Positions 11,824-25,600 of a DNA stretch of 64,000 nucleotides are shown piece by piece; position 1 is the first letter of the stretch, and every line of letters starts with the position of its first letter. The stretch covers positions 94,071,104 through 94,135,103 of the forward strand of contig NC_133546.1 in the NCBI RefSeq assembly GCF_048773025.1, in the 5' to 3' direction. Under the pieces are notes generated by a model. That model was not told the origin of the DNA. It was given only the letters and a program-made list of their open reading frames with translations, and did not search any database. The position numbers and the translations under genes are program-made. Origin of the DNA: Camelus bactrianus. Its lineage: Eukaryota > Chordata > Mammalia > Artiodactyla > Camelidae.

Positions 11824-13316
11824 AGCCGTCCTTCACCTAGCTTGTTGGGAACACAAAGTCTCTTTTCACTTGCAAACTCCACTCCATATATATATAAGGG
11901 GAGGTACTAGCTCCAACTCGGTTTTACAGTGAAAAGTGAAGGAACTTCAAACCGGCACTAGGAAACAGACTGAGAAACCAGAGTAAAAGTTTCTCCTGCA
12001 ACCCGTTCCCTTTGTGCTAGATGAACGAACGTCTCTCCACATGCTCAGTTCTGAGAGATAAATGTGTATGAAAGCCGTCCTTCACTTAGCTTGTTGGGAA
12101 CACAAAGTTCCTTTTCACTTGCAAACTCCACTCCACACATATATATGGGGAGGTACTAGATCCAACTCGGTTTTACAGTGAAAACTGCTGGAACTTCAAA
12201 CCATCACTAGGGAACAGACTGAGAAACCAGAGTAAAAGTTTCTCCTGCAACCCGTTCCCTTTGTGCTAGATGAACAAACGTCTCTCCACATGCTCAGTTC
12301 TGAGAGATAAGTGTGTGTGAAAGCCGTCCTTCACCTAGCTTCTTGGGAACACAAAGTTTCTTTTCAGTTGCAAACTCCACTCCATACATATATATGGGGA
12401 GGTACTAGCTCCAACTCGGTTTTACAGTGAAAACTGCAGGAACTTCAAACCGGCACTTGGAAACACACTGAGAAACCAGAGTAAAAGTTTCTCCTGCAAA
12501 CCGTTCCATTTGTGCTAGATGAACGAACGTCTCTCCACATGCTCATTTCTGTGAGATAAGTGTGTGTGAAAGCCTTCCTTCTCCTAGCTTGTTGGGAACA
12601 CAAAGTTTCTTTTCACTTGCAAACTCCACTCCACACATATATATGGGGAGGTACTAGATCCTACTCGGTTTTAGAGTGAAAACTGAAGGAACTTCAAACC
12701 GGCACTAGGAAACAGACTGAGAAACCAGAGTAAAAGTTTCTCCTGCAACCCGTTCCCTTTGTGCTAGATGAACGAACGTCTCTCTGCATGCTCACTTCTG
12801 AGAGATAAGTGTGTGTAAAAGCCGTCCTTCACCTAGATTGTTGGGAACACAAAGTTTCTTTTCACTTGCAAACTCCACTCCATACATATATATGGGGAAG
12901 TACTAGATCCAACTCGGTTTTACAGTGAAAACTGCAGGAACTTCAAACGACACTAGGAAACAGACTGAGAAACCAGAGTAAAAGTTTCCCCTGCAACCCG
13001 TTCCCTTTGTGCTAGATGAACGAACGTCTCTCCACATGCTCAGATCTGAGAGATAAGTGTGTGTGAAAGCCGTCCTTCAACTAGCTTGTTGGGAACACAA
13101 AGTTCCTTTTCACTTGCAAACTCCACTCCTTACATATATATGGGGAGGTACTAGATCCTACTCGGTTTTATAGTGAAAACTGTAGGAACTTCAAACCGGC
13201 ACTAGGAAACAGACTGAGAAACCAGAGTAAAAGTTTCTCCTGAAACCAGTACCCTTTGTGCTAGATGAACGAACGTCTCTCCGCATGCTCATTTCTGAGA
13301 GATAAGTGTGTGTAAA
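11824..13316 (+). repeat. 7-monomer unit, copy 3, one monomer short (1,493 bp)
   Basis: Follows copy 2 in order up to about 13,150. There, one complete monomer (the gatacgagtg/ccgtcacc type) is missing and the sequence joins straight to agatcctactcgg. The spacing between cctgaaaccagtaccc marks is therefore 1,493 bp (11,746 to 13,239) and not 1,742. The loss is exactly one monomer, as expected of in-register exchange. Confidence 0.85.
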
Positions 13317-13319
13317 AGC

Positions 13320-15308
13320 CGTCCTTCACCTAGCTTGTTGGGAACACAAAGTTTCTTTTCACTTGCAAACTCCACTCCATACATATATATGGGGAGGTAC
13401 TAGATCCAACTCGGTTTTACAGTGAAAAATGCAGGAACTTCAAACCGGCACTAGGAAACAGACTGAGAAACCAGAGGAAAAGTTTTTCCTGCAACCCGTT
13501 CCCTTTGTGCTAGATGAACGAACGTCTCTCCACATGCTCAGTTCTGAGAGATAAGTGTGTGTGAAAGCCGTCCTTCACCTAGCTTGTTGGGAACACAAAG
13601 TTTCTTTTCACTAGCAAACTCCACTCCATACATATATATGGGGAGGTACTAGATCCAACTCGGTTTTACAGTGAAAACTGCAGGAACTTCAAACGACACT
13701 AGGAAACAGACTGAGAAACCAGAGTAAAAGTTTCCCCTGCAACCCGTTCCCTTTGTGCTAGATGAACGAACGTCTCTCCACATGCTCAGTTCTGAGAGAT
13801 AAGTGTGTGTGAAAGCCGTCATTCATATAGCTTGTTGGGAACACAAAGTTCCTTTTCACTTGCAAACTCCACTCCTTACATATATATGGGGAGGTACTAG
13901 ATCCAACTCGGTTTTACAGTGAAAACTGCTGGAACTTCAAACCGGCACTAGGAAACAGACTGAGAAACCAGAGTAAAAGTTTCTCCTGCAAACCGTTCCC
14001 TTTGTGCTAGATGAACGAACGTCTCTCCACATGCTCAGTTCTGAGAGATAAGTGTGTGTGAAGCCGTCCTTCACCTAGCTTGTTGGGAACACAAAGTTTC
14101 TTTTCAGTTGCAAACTCCACTCCATACATATATATGGGGAGGTACTAGCTCCATCTCGGTTTTACAGTGAAAACTGCAGGAACTTCAAACCGGCACTTGG
14201 AAACACACTGAGAAACCAGAGTAAAAGTTTCTCCTGCAAACCGTTCCATTTGTGCTAGATGAACGAACGTCTCTCCACATGCTCATTTCTGTGAGATAAG
14301 TGTGTGTGAAAGCCGTCCTTCACCTAGCTTGTTGGGAACACAAAGTTTCTTTTCACTTGCAAACTCCACTCCACACATATATATGGGGAGGTACTAGATC
14401 CTACTCGGTTTTAGAGTGAAAACTGAAGGAACTTCAAACCGACACTAGGAAACAGACTGAGAAACCAGAGTAAAAGTTTCTCCTGCAACCCGTTCCCTTT
14501 GTGCTAGATGAACGAACGTCTCTCTGCATGCTCACTTCTGAGAGATAAGTGTGTGTAAAAGCCGTCCTTCACCTAGATTGTTGGGAACACAAAGTTTCTT
14601 TTCACTTGCAAACTCCACTCCATACATATATATGGGGAAGTACTAGATCCAACTCGGTTTTACAGTGAAAACTGCAGGAACTTCAAACGACACTAGGAAA
14701 CAGACTGAGAAACCAGAGTAAAAGTTTCCCCTGCAACCCGTTCCCTTTGTGCTAGATGAACGAACGTCTCTCCACATGCTCAGTTCTGAGAGATAAGTGT
14801 GTGTGAAAGCCGTCCTTCAACTAGCTTGTTGGGAACACAAAGTTCCTTTTCACTTGCAAACTCCACTCCTTACATATATATGGGGAGGTACTAGATCCAA
14901 CTCGTTTTTACAGTGAAAACTGCTGGAACTTCAAACCGGCACTAGGAAACAGAGTGAGAAACCAGAGTAAAAGTTTCCCCTGCAACCCGTTCCCTTTGTG
15001 CTAGATGAACGAACGTCTCTCCACATGCTCATTTCTGAGAGATACGAGTGTGTGAAAGCCGTCCGTCACCTAGCTTGTTGGGAACACAAAGTTTCTTTTC
15101 ACTTGCAAACTCCACTCCACACATATATATGGGGAGGTACTAGATCCTACTCGGTTTTATAGTGAAAACTGTAGGAACTTCAAACCGGCACTAGGAAACA
15201 GACTGAGAAACCAGAGTAAAAGTTTCTCCTGAAACCAGTACCCTTTGTGCTAGATGAACGAACGTCTCTCCGCATGCTCAGTTCTGAGAGATAAGTGTGT
15301 GTAAAAGC
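13320..15308 (+). repeat. 8-monomer unit, copy 1 (1,989 bp)
   Basis: Marks recur at 1,989 bp: agtgaaaaatgcagg at 13,421 and 15,410, cactagcaaac near 13,609 and 15,598, and the 1-bp-short gtgtgtgaagcc at 14,051 and 16,040. From about 14,050 to 15,300 this segment is also a fourth, shifted copy of the 7-mer (for example cacttggaaacacactg at 12,456 and 14,196). Confidence 0.82.
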
Positions 15309-16145
15309 CGTCCTTCACCTAGCTTGTTGGGAACACAAAGTTTCTTTTCACTTGCAAACTCCACTCCATACATATATATGGGGAGGTACTAGATCCAACT
15401 CGGTTTTACAGTGAAAAATGCAGGAACTTCAAACCGGCACTAGGAAACAGACTGAGAAACCAGAGGAAAAGTTTTTCCTGCAACCCGTTCCCTTTGTGCT
15501 AGATGAACGAACGTCTCTCCACATGCTCAGTTCTGAGAGATAAGTGTGTGTGAAAGCCGTCCTTCACCTAGCTTGTTGGGAACACAAAGTTTCTTTTCAC
15601 TAGCAAACTCCACTCCATACATATATATTTGGAGGTACTAGATCCAACTCGGTTTTACAGTGAAAACTGCAGGAACTTCAAACGACACTAGGAAACAGAC
15701 TGAGAAACCAGAGTAAAAGTTTCCCCTGCAACCCGTTCCCTTTGTGCTAGATGAACGAACGTCTCTCCACATGCTCAGTTCTGAGAGATAAGTGTGTGTG
15801 AAAGCCGTCCTTCATATAGCTTGTTGGGAACACAAAGTTCCTTTTCACTTGCAAACTCCACTCCTTACATATATATGGGGAGGTACTAGATCCAACTCGG
15901 TTTTACAGTGAAAACTGCTGGAACTTCAAACCGGCACTAGGAAACAGACTGAGAAACCAGAGTAAAAGTTTCTCCTGCAAACCGTTCCCTTTGTGCTAGA
16001 TGAACGAACGTCTCTCCACATGCTCAGTTCTGAGAGATAAGTGTGTGTGAAGCCGTCCTTCACCTAGCTTGTTGGGAACACAAAGTTTCTTTTCAGTTGC
16101 AAACTCCACTCCATACATATATATGGGGAGGTACTAGCTCCAACT
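15309..16145 (+). repeat. 8-monomer unit, copy 2, partial
   Basis: Matches 13,320-14,156 at a constant offset of 1,989 bp. It then diverges at aaatcggcac/gagtgtgaaacc (16,175-16,205), where copy 1 has aaaccggcacttgg and cacactgag. The segment also begins the 7,213 bp direct repeat. Confidence 0.8.
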
Positions 16146-18710
16146 CGGTTTTACAGTGAAAACTGCAGGAACTTCAAATCGGCACTAGGAAACAGAGTGT
16201 GAAACCAGAGTAAATGTTTCTCCTGCAACCCGTTCCCTTTGTGCTAGATGAACGAACGTCTCTCCACATGCTCAGTTCTGAGAGATAAGTGTGTGGGAAA
16301 GCCGTCCTTCACCTAGCTTGTTGGGAACACAAAGTTTCTTTTCACTTGCAAACTCCACTCCATACATATATATGGGGAGGTACTAGATCCTAAACGGTTT
16401 TACAGTGAAAACTGCTGGAACTTCAAACCGGCACTAGGAAACAGACTGAGAAACCAGAGTAAAAGTTTCTCCTGCATCCCGTTCCCTTTGTGCTAGATGA
16501 ACGAACGTCTCTCCACATGCTCAGTTCTGAGAGATAAGTGTGTGTGAAAGCCGTCCTTCACCTATCTTGTTGGAAACACAAAGTTCCTTTTCAGTTGCAA
16601 ACTCCACTCCATACATATATATGGGGAGGTACTAGCTCCAACTCGGTTTTACAGTGAAAACTGCAGGAACTTCAAACCGGCACTAAGAAACAGACTGTGA
16701 AACCAGACTAAAAGTTTCTCCTGCAACCCGTTCCCTTTGTGCTAGATGAACGAACGTCTCTCCACATGCTCAGTTCTGAGAGATAAGTGTGTGTGAAAGC
16801 CCTCCTTCACCTAGATTGTTGGGAACACAAAGTTTCTTTTCACTACCAAACTCCTCTCCATACATATATATGGGGAGGTACTAGATCCAACTCGGTTTTA
16901 CAGTGAAAACTGCAGGAACTTCAAACCGGCACTAGGAAACAGACTGAGAAACCAGAGTATAAGTTTCTCCTGCAAACCGTTCCCTTTGTGCAAGATGAAC
17001 GAACGTCTCTCCACGTGTCAGTTCTGAGAGATAAGTGTGTGTGAAAGCCGTCCTTCAACTATCTTGTTGGGAACACAAAGTTTCTTTTCACTTGCAAACT
17101 CCACTCCTTACATATATATGGGAAGGTACTAGATCCAACTCGGTTTTACAGTGAAAACTGCTGGAACTTCAAACCGGCACTAGGAAACAGACTGAGAAAC
17201 CAGAGTACAAGTTTCTCCTGCAACCCGTTCCTTTTGTGCTAGATGAACGAACGACTCTCCACATGCTCAGTTCTGAGAGATAAGTGTGTGTGAAAGCCGT
17301 CCTTCACCTGGCTTGTTGGGAACACAAAGTTTCTTTTCAGTTGCAATCTCCACTCCATACATATATATGGGGAGGTACAAGCTCCAACTCCGTTTTACAG
17401 TGAAAACTGCAGGAACTTCAAACCAGCACTAGGAAACAGACTGTGAAACCAGAGTAAAAGTTTCTCCTGCAACCCGTTCCCTTTGTGCTAGATGAACGAA
17501 CGTCTCTCCGCATGCTCAGTTCTGAGAGATAAGTGTGTGTGAAAGCCGTCCTTCACCTAGCTTTTTGGGAACACAAAGTTTCTTTTCACTTGCAAACTTC
17601 ACTCCATACATATATATTGGGAGGTACTAGATCCTACCCGGTTTTACAGTGAAAACTGCTGGAACTTCAAACCGGCACTAGGAAAAAGACTGAGAAACCA
17701 GATTAAAGTTTCTCCTGCAACCCGTTCCCTTTGTGCTAGATGAACGAACGTCTCTCCTCACGTGCTCATTTCTGAGATATAAGTGTTTGTGAAAGCCGTC
17801 CTTCACCTAGCTTGTTGGGAACACAAAGTTTCTTTTAACTTGCAAACTCCACTCCATACATATATATGGGGAGGTACTAGCTCCAACTCGGTTTTACAGT
17901 GAAAACTGCAGGAACATCAAACCGGGACTAGGAAACAGACTGAGAAACCAGAGTAAAAGTTTCTCCGGCAACCCGTTCCCTTTGTGCTAGATGAACGAAC
18001 GTTTCTCCGCATGCTCAGTTCTGAGAGATAAGTGTGTGTGAAAGCCGTCCTTCACCTAGCTTGTTGGGAACACAAAGTTTCTTTTCAATTGCAAACTCCA
18101 CTCCTTACATATATACGGGGAGGTACTAGATCCAAATCGGTTTTACAGTGAAAACTGCTGGAACTTCAAACCATCACTAGGAAACAGACTGAGAAACCAG
18201 AGTAAAAGTATCTCCTGCAACCCGTTCCCTTTGTGCTAGATGAACGAACGTCTCTTCTCATGCTCAGTTCTGAGAGATAAGTGTGTGTGAAAGCCGTCCT
18301 TCACCTAGCTTGTTGGGAACACAAAGTTTCTTTTCACTAGCAAACCCCTCTCCATACATATATAAGGGGAGGTACTAGATCCAACTCGGTTTTACAGTGA
18401 AAAATGCAGGAACTTCAAACCGCCACTAGGAAACAGACTGAGAAACCAGAGTAAAAGTTTCTCCTGCAACCCGTTCCCTTTGTGCTAGATGAACGAACGT
18501 CTCTCCACATGCTCAGTTCTGAGAGATAAGTGTGTGTAAAAGCCGTCCTTCACCTAGCTTGTTGGGAACACAAAGTTTCTTTTCACTTGCAAACTCCACT
18601 CCATACATATATATGGGGAGGTACTAGATCCAACTCGATTTTACAGTGAAAAATGCAGGAAATTCAAACCGGCATAGGAAACAGACTGAGAAACCAGAGT
18701 AAAAGTTTCT
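15370..18710 (+). repeat. Large direct repeat, left copy (spacing 7,213 bp)
   Basis: The marks agtgtgtgtgaagcc (16,040 and 23,253), tgtgggaaagcc (16,292 and 23,505) and tcctaaacgg (16,388 and 23,601) recur at 7,213 bp. Later marks are 7,214 bp apart (gattaaagtttc at 17,701 and 24,915) because this copy lost one base in cacgtgtcag (about 17,014). After about 18,100 the spacing becomes 7,463 bp, because the right copy has one extra monomer. Confidence 0.87.
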
Positions 18711-19210
18711 CCTGCAACCCGTTCCCTTTGTGCTAGATGAACGAACGTCTCTCCACATGCTCAGTTCTGAGAGATAAGTGTGTGTGAAAGCCGTACATCA
18801 CCTAGCTTGTTGGGAACACAAAGTTTCTTTTCACTAGCAAACTCCACTCCATACATATATATGGGGAGGTACTAGATCCAACTCTGTTTTATAGTGTAAA
18901 CTGCAGGAACTTCAAACGACACTAGGAAACAGACAGAGAAAACAGAGTAAAAGTTTCCCCTGCAACCCGTTCCCTTTGTGATAGATGAACGAACGTCTCT
19001 CCACATGCTCATTTCTGAGAGATAAGTGTGTGTGAAAGCCGTCATTCACCTAGCTTGTTGGGAACACAAAGTTCCTTTTCACTTGCAAACTCCACTCCTT
19101 ACATATATATGGGGAGGTTCTAGATCCAACTCGGTTTTACAGTGAAAACTGCTGGAACTTCAAACCGGCACTAGGAAACAGAGTGTGAAACCAGAGTAAA
19201 AGTTTCTCCT
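18711..19210 (+). repeat. Linker monomers between two higher-order blocks
   Basis: Two monomers of the cactagc/cgacact and gttccttttc/cttacat types, already seen at 13,560-14,050, with private changes (gtacatcacc, atagtgtaaac, gtgatagatg). They join the left large repeat to the following 1,741 bp units. Nothing else is present. Confidence 0.7.
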
Positions 19211-20951
19211 GCAACCCGTTCCCTTTGTGCTAGATGAACGAACGTCTCTCCACATGCTCATTTCTGAGAGATACGTGTGTGTGAAAGCCGTCCGTCACCT
19301 AGCTTGTTGGGAACACAAAGTTTCTTTTCACTTGCAAACTCCACTCCACACATATATATGGGGAGGTACTAGATCCTACTCTGTTTTATAGTGAAAACTG
19401 TAGGAACTTCAAACCGGCACTAGGAAACAGACTGAGAAACCAGAGTAAAAGTTTCTCCTGAAACCCGTTCCCTTTGTGCTAGATGAACGAACGTCTCTCC
19501 GCATGCTCAGTTCTGAGAGATAAGTGTGTGTAAAAGCCGTCCTTCACCTAGCTTGTTGGGAACACAAAGTTTCTTTTCACTTGCAAACTCCACTAAATAC
19601 ATATATATGGGGAGGTACTAGATCCAACTCGGTTTTACAGTGAAAAATGCAGGAACTTCAAACCGGCACTAGGAAACAGACTGAGAAACCAGAGGAAAAG
19701 TTTCTCCTGCAACCCGTTCCCTTTGTGCTAGATGAACGAACGTCTCTCCACATGCTCAGTTCTGAGAGATAAGTGTGTGTGAAAGCCGTCCTTCACCTAG
19801 ATTGTTGGGAACACAAAGATTCTTTTCACTAGCAAACTCCACTCCATACATATATATGGGGAGGTACTAGATCCAACTCGGTTTTACAGTGAAAACTGCA
19901 GGAACTTCAAACGACACTAGGAAACAGACTGAGAAACCAGAGTAAAAGTTTCCCCTGCAACCCGTTCCCTTTGTGCTAGATGAACGAACGTCTCTCCACA
20001 TGCTCAGTTCTGAGAGATAATTGTGTGTGAAAGCCGTCCTTCATATATCTTGTTGGGAACACAAAGTTCCTTTTCACTTGCAAACTCCACTCCTTACATA
20101 TATATGGAGAGGTTCTAGATCCAACTCGGTTTTACAGTGAAAACTGCTGGAACTTCTAACCGGCACTAGGAAACAGACTGAGAAACCAGAGTAAAAGTTT
20201 CTCCTGCAAACCGTTCCCTTTGTGCTAGATGAACGAACGTCTCTCCACATGCTCAGTTCTGAGAGATAAGTGTGTGTGAAGCCGTCCTTCACCTAGCTTG
20301 TTGGGAACACAAAGTTTCTTTTCAGTTGCAAACTCCACTCCATACATATATATGGGGAGGTACTAGCTCCAACTCGGTTTTACAGTGAAAACTGCAGGAA
20401 CTTCAAATCGGCACTAGGAAACAGAGTGTGAAACCAGAGTAAAAGTTTCTCCTGCAACCCGTTCCATTTGTGCTAGATGAACGAACGTCTCTCCACATGC
20501 TCAGTTCTGAGAGATAAGTGTGTGGGAAAGCCGTCCTTCACCTAGCTTGTTGGGAACACAAAGTTTCTTTTCACTTGCAAACTCCACTCCACACATATAT
20601 ATGGGGAGGTACTAGATCCTACTCGGTTTTATAGTGAAAACTGTAGGAACTTCAAACCGGCACTAGGAAACAGACTGAGAAACCAGAGTAAAAGTTTCTC
20701 CTGAAACCCGTTCCCTTTGTGCTAGATGAACGAACGTCTCTCCGCATGCTCAGTTCTGAGAGATAAGTGTGTGTAAAAGCCGTCCTTCACCTAGCTTGTT
20801 GGGAACACAAAGTTTCTTTTCCCTTGCAAACTCCACTCCATACATATATATGGGGAGGTACTAGATCCAACTCGGTTTTACAGTGAAAAATGCAGGAACT
20901 TCAAACCGGCACTAGGAAACAGACTGAGAAACCAGAGGAAAAGTTTCTCCT
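19211..20951 (+). repeat. 7-monomer unit of the second kind, copy 1 (1,741 bp)
   Basis: The marks gagatacgtgtg (19,267 and 21,008), cactaaatac (19,591 and 21,332), gtgtgtgaagcc (20,269 and 22,010), gtgggaaagcc (20,521 and 22,262) and cccttgcaaac (20,821 and 22,562) are all 1,741 bp apart. The unit is one base shorter than seven standard monomers plus or minus variants because it carries the gtgtgtgaagcc monomer. Confidence 0.88.
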
Positions 20952-22692
20952 GCAACCCGTTCCCTTTGTGCTAGATGAACGAACGTCTCTCCACATGCTC
21001 ATTTCTGAGAGATACGTGTGTGTGAAAGCCGTCCGTCACCTAGCTTGTTGGGAACACAAAGTTTCTTTTCACTTGCAAACTCCACTCCACACATATATAT
21101 GGGGAGGTACTAGATCCTACTCGGTTTTATAGTGAAAACTGTAGGAACTTCAAACCGGCACTAGGAAACAGACTGAGAAACCAGAGTAAAAGTTTCTCCT
21201 GAAACCCGTTCCCTTTGTGCTAGATGAACGAACGTCTCTCCGCATGCTCAGTTCTGAGAGATAAGTGTGTGTAAAAGCCGTCCTTCACCTAGCTTGTTGG
21301 GAACACAAAGTTTCTTTTCACTTGCAAACTCCACTAAATACATATATATGGGGAGGTACTAGATCCAACTCGGTTTTACAGTGAAAAATGCAGGAACTTC
21401 AAACCGGCACTAGGAAACAGACTGAGAAACCAGAGGAAAAGTTTCTCCTGCAACCCGTTCCCTTTGTGCTAGATGAACGAACGTCTCTCCACATGCTCAG
21501 TTCTGAGAGATAAGTGTGTGTGAAAGCCGTCCTTCACCTAGATTGTTGGGAACACAAAGATTCTTTTCACTAGCAAACTCCACTCCATACATATATATGG
21601 GGAGGTACTAGATCCAACTCGGTTTTACAGTGAAAACTGCAGGAACTTCAAACGACACTAGGAAACAGACTGAGAAACCAGAGTAAAAGTTTCCCCTGCA
21701 ACCCGTTCCCTTTGTGCTAGATGAACGAACGTCTCTCCACATGCTCAGTTCTGAGAGATAAGTGTGTGTGAAAGCCGTCCTTCATATATCTTGTTGGGAA
21801 CACAAAGTTCCTTTTCACTTGCAAACTCCACTCCTTACATATATATGGAGAGGTTCTAGATCCAACTCGGTTTTACAGTGAAAACTGCTGGAACTTCAAA
21901 CCGGCACTAGGAAACAGACTGAGAAACCAGAGTAAAAGTTTCTCCTGCAAACCGTTCCCTTTGTGCTAGATGAACGAACGTCTCTCCACATGCTCAGTTC
22001 TGAGAGATAAGTGTGTGTGAAGCCGTCCTTCACCTAGCTTGTTGGGAACACAAAGTTTCTTTTCAGTTGCAAACTCCACTCCATACATATATATGGGGAG
22101 GTACTAGCTCCAACTCGGTTTTACAGTGAAAACTGCAGGAACTTCAAATCGGCACTAGGAAACAGAGTGTGAAACCAGAGTAAAAGTTTCTCCTGCAACC
22201 CGTTCCATTTGTGCTAGATGAACGAACGTCTCTCCACATGCTCAGTTCTGAGAGATAAGTGTGTGGGAAAGCCGTCCTTCACCTAGCTTGTTGGGAACAC
22301 AAAGTTTCTTTTCACTTGCAAACTCCACTCCACACATATATATGGGGAGGTACTAGATCCTACTCGGTTTTATAGTGAAAACTGTAGGAACTTCAAACCG
22401 GCACTAGGAAACAGACTGAGAAACCAGAGTAAAAGTTTCTCCTGAAACCCGTTCCCTTTGTGCTAGATGAACGAACGTCTCTCCGCATGCTCAGTTCTGA
22501 GAGATAAGTGTGTGTAAAAGCCGTCCTTCACCTAGCTTGTTGGGAACACAAAGTTTCTTTTCCCTTGCAAACTCCACTCCATACATATATATGGGGAGGT
22601 ACTAGATCCAACTCGGTTTTACAGTGAAAAATGCAGGAACTTCAAACCGGCACTAGGAAACAGACTGAGAAACCAGAGGAAAAGTTTCTCCT
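20952..22692 (+). repeat. 7-monomer unit of the second kind, copy 2 (1,741 bp)
   Basis: Second copy of 19,211-20,951, nearly identical over its length (private differences include ttgtgtgtg at 20,021 in copy 1 only and cttctaacc at 20,153 in copy 1 only). It runs directly into the right copy of the large direct repeat. Confidence 0.88.
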
Positions 22693-25600
22693 GCAACCCG
22701 TTCCCTTTGTGCTAGATGAACGAACGTCTCTCCACATGCTCAGTTCTGAGAGATAAGTGTGTGTGAAAGCCGTCCTTCACCTAGCTTGTTGGGAACACAA
22801 AGTTTCTTTTCACTAGCAAACTCCACTCCATACATATATATGGGGAGGTACTAGATCCAACTCGGTTTTACAGTAAAAACTGCAGGAACTTCAAACGACA
22901 CTAGGAAACAGACTGAGAAACCAGAGTAAAAGTTTCCCCTGCAACCCGTTCCCTTTGTGCTAGATGAACGAACGTCTCTCCACATGCTCAGTTCTGAGAG
23001 ATAAGTGTGTGTGAAAGCCGTCCTTCATATAGCTTGTTGGGAACACAAAGTTCCTTTTCACTTGCAAACTCCACTCCTTACATATATATGGGGAGGTACT
23101 AGATCCAACTCGGTTTTACAGTGAAAACTGCTGGAACTTCAAACCGGCACTAGGAAACAGACTGAGAAACCAGAGTAAAAGTTTCTCCTGCAAACCGTTC
23201 CCTTTGTGCTAGATGAACGAACGTCTCTCCACATGCTCAGTTCTGAGAGATAAGTGTGTGTGAAGCCGTCCTTCACCTAGCTTGTTGGGAACACAAAGTT
23301 TCTTTTCAGTTGCAAACTCCACTCCATACATATATATGGGGAGGTACTAGCTCCAACTCGGTTTTACAGTGAAAACTGAAGGAACTTCAAATCGGCACTA
23401 GGAAACAGAGTGTGAAACCAGAGTAAAAGTTTCTCCTGCAACCCGTTCCCTTTGTGCTAGATGAACGAACGTCTCTCCACATGCTCAGTTCTGAGAGATA
23501 AGTGTGTGGGAAAGCCGTCCTTCACCTAGCTTGTTGGGAACACAAAGTTTCTTTTCACTTGCAAACTCCACTCCATACATATATATGGGGAGGTACTAGA
23601 TCCTAAACGGTTTTACAGTGAAAACTGCTGGAACTTCAAACCGGCACTAGGAAACAGACTGAGAAACCAGAGTAAAAGTTTCTCCTGCATCCCGTTCCCT
23701 TTGTGCTAGATGAACGAACGTCTCTCCACATGCTCAGTTCTGAGAGATAAGTGTGTGTGAAAGCCGTCCTTCACCTATCTTGTTGGAAACACAAAGTTCC
23801 TTTTCAGTTGCAAACACCACTCCATACATATATATGGGGAGGTACTAGCTCCAACTCGGTTTTACAGTGAAAACTGCAGGAACTTCAAACCGGCACTAAG
23901 AAACAGACGGTGAAACCAGACTAAAAGTTTCTCCTGCAACCCGTTCCCTTTGTGCTAGATGAACGAATGTCTCTCCACATGCTCAGTTCTGAGAGATAAG
24001 TGTGTGTGAAAGCCCTCCTTCACGTAGATTGTTGGGAACACAAAGTTTCTTTTCACTACCAAACTCCACTCCATACATATATATGGGGAGGTACTAGATC
24101 CAACTCGGTTTTACAGTGAAAACTGCAGGAACTTCAAAACGGCACTAGGAAACAGACTGAGAAACCAGAGTATAAGTTTCTCCTGCAAACCGTTCCCTTT
24201 GTGCAAGATGAACGAACGTCTCTCCACGTGCTCAGTTCTGAGAGATAAGTGTGTGTGAAAGCCGTCCTTCAACTATCTTGTTGGGAACACAAAGTTTCTT
24301 TTCACTTGCAAACTCCACTCCTTACATATATATGGGAAGGTACTAGATCCAAATCGGTTTTACAGTGAAAACTGCTGGAACTTCAAACCGGCACTAGGAA
24401 ACAGACTGAGAAACCAGAGTACAAGTTTCTCCTGCAACCCGTTCCCTTTGTGCTAGATGAACGAAGGACTCTCCACATGCTCAGTTCTGAGAGATAAGTG
24501 TGTGTGAAAGCCGTCCTTCACCTGGCTTGTTGGGAACACAAAGTTTCTTTTCAGTTGCAAACTCCACTCCATACATATATATGGGGAGGTACAAGCTCCA
24601 ACTCCGTTTTACAGTGAAAACTGCAGGAACTTGAAACCGGAACTAGGAAACAGACTGTGAAACCAGAGTAAAAGTTTCTCCTGCAACCCGTTTCCTTTGT
24701 GCTAGATGAACGAACGTCTCTCCGCATGCTCAGTTCTGAGAGATAAGTGTGTGTGAAAGCCGTCCTTCACCTAGCTTTTTGGGAACACAAAGTTTCTTTT
24801 CACTTGCAAACTTCACTCCATACATATATATTGGGAGGTACTAGATCCTACCCGGTTTTACAGTGAAAACTGCTGGAACTTCAAACCGGCACTAGGAAAA
24901 AGACTGAGAAACCAGATTAAAGTTTCTCCTGCAACCCGTTCCCTTTGTGCTAGATGAACGAACGTCTCTCCTCACGTGCTCATTTCTGAGATATTAGTGT
25001 TTGTGAAAGCCGTCCTTCACCTAGCTTGTTGGGAACACAAAGTTTCTTTTAACTTGCAAACTCCACTCCATACATATATATGGGGAGGTACTAGCTCCAA
25101 CTCGGTTTTACAGTGAAAACTGCAGGAACATCAAACGGGGACTAGGAAACAGACTGAGAAACCAGAGTAAAAGTTTCTCCGGCAACCCGTTCCCTTTGTG
25201 CTAGATGAACGAACGTTTCTCCGCATGCTCAGTTCTGAGAGATAAGTGTGTGTGAAAGCCGTCCTTCACCTAGCTTGTTGGGAACACAAAGTTTCTTTTC
25301 AATTGCAAACTCCACTCCATACATATATAAAGGGATGTACTAGCTCCAACTCGGTTTTACAGTGAAAACTGCAGGAACTTCAAACCGGCACTAGGAAACA
25401 GACTGAGAAACCAGAGTAAAAGTTTCTCCTGCAACATATTCCCTTTGTGCTAGATGAACGAACGTCTCTCCACATGCTCAGTTCTGAGATATAAGTGTGT
25501 GTGAAAGCCGTCCTTCACGTAGCTTGTTGGGAACACAAAGTTCCTTTTCACTTGCAAACTCCACTCCTTACATATATACGGGGAGGTACTAGATCCAAAT

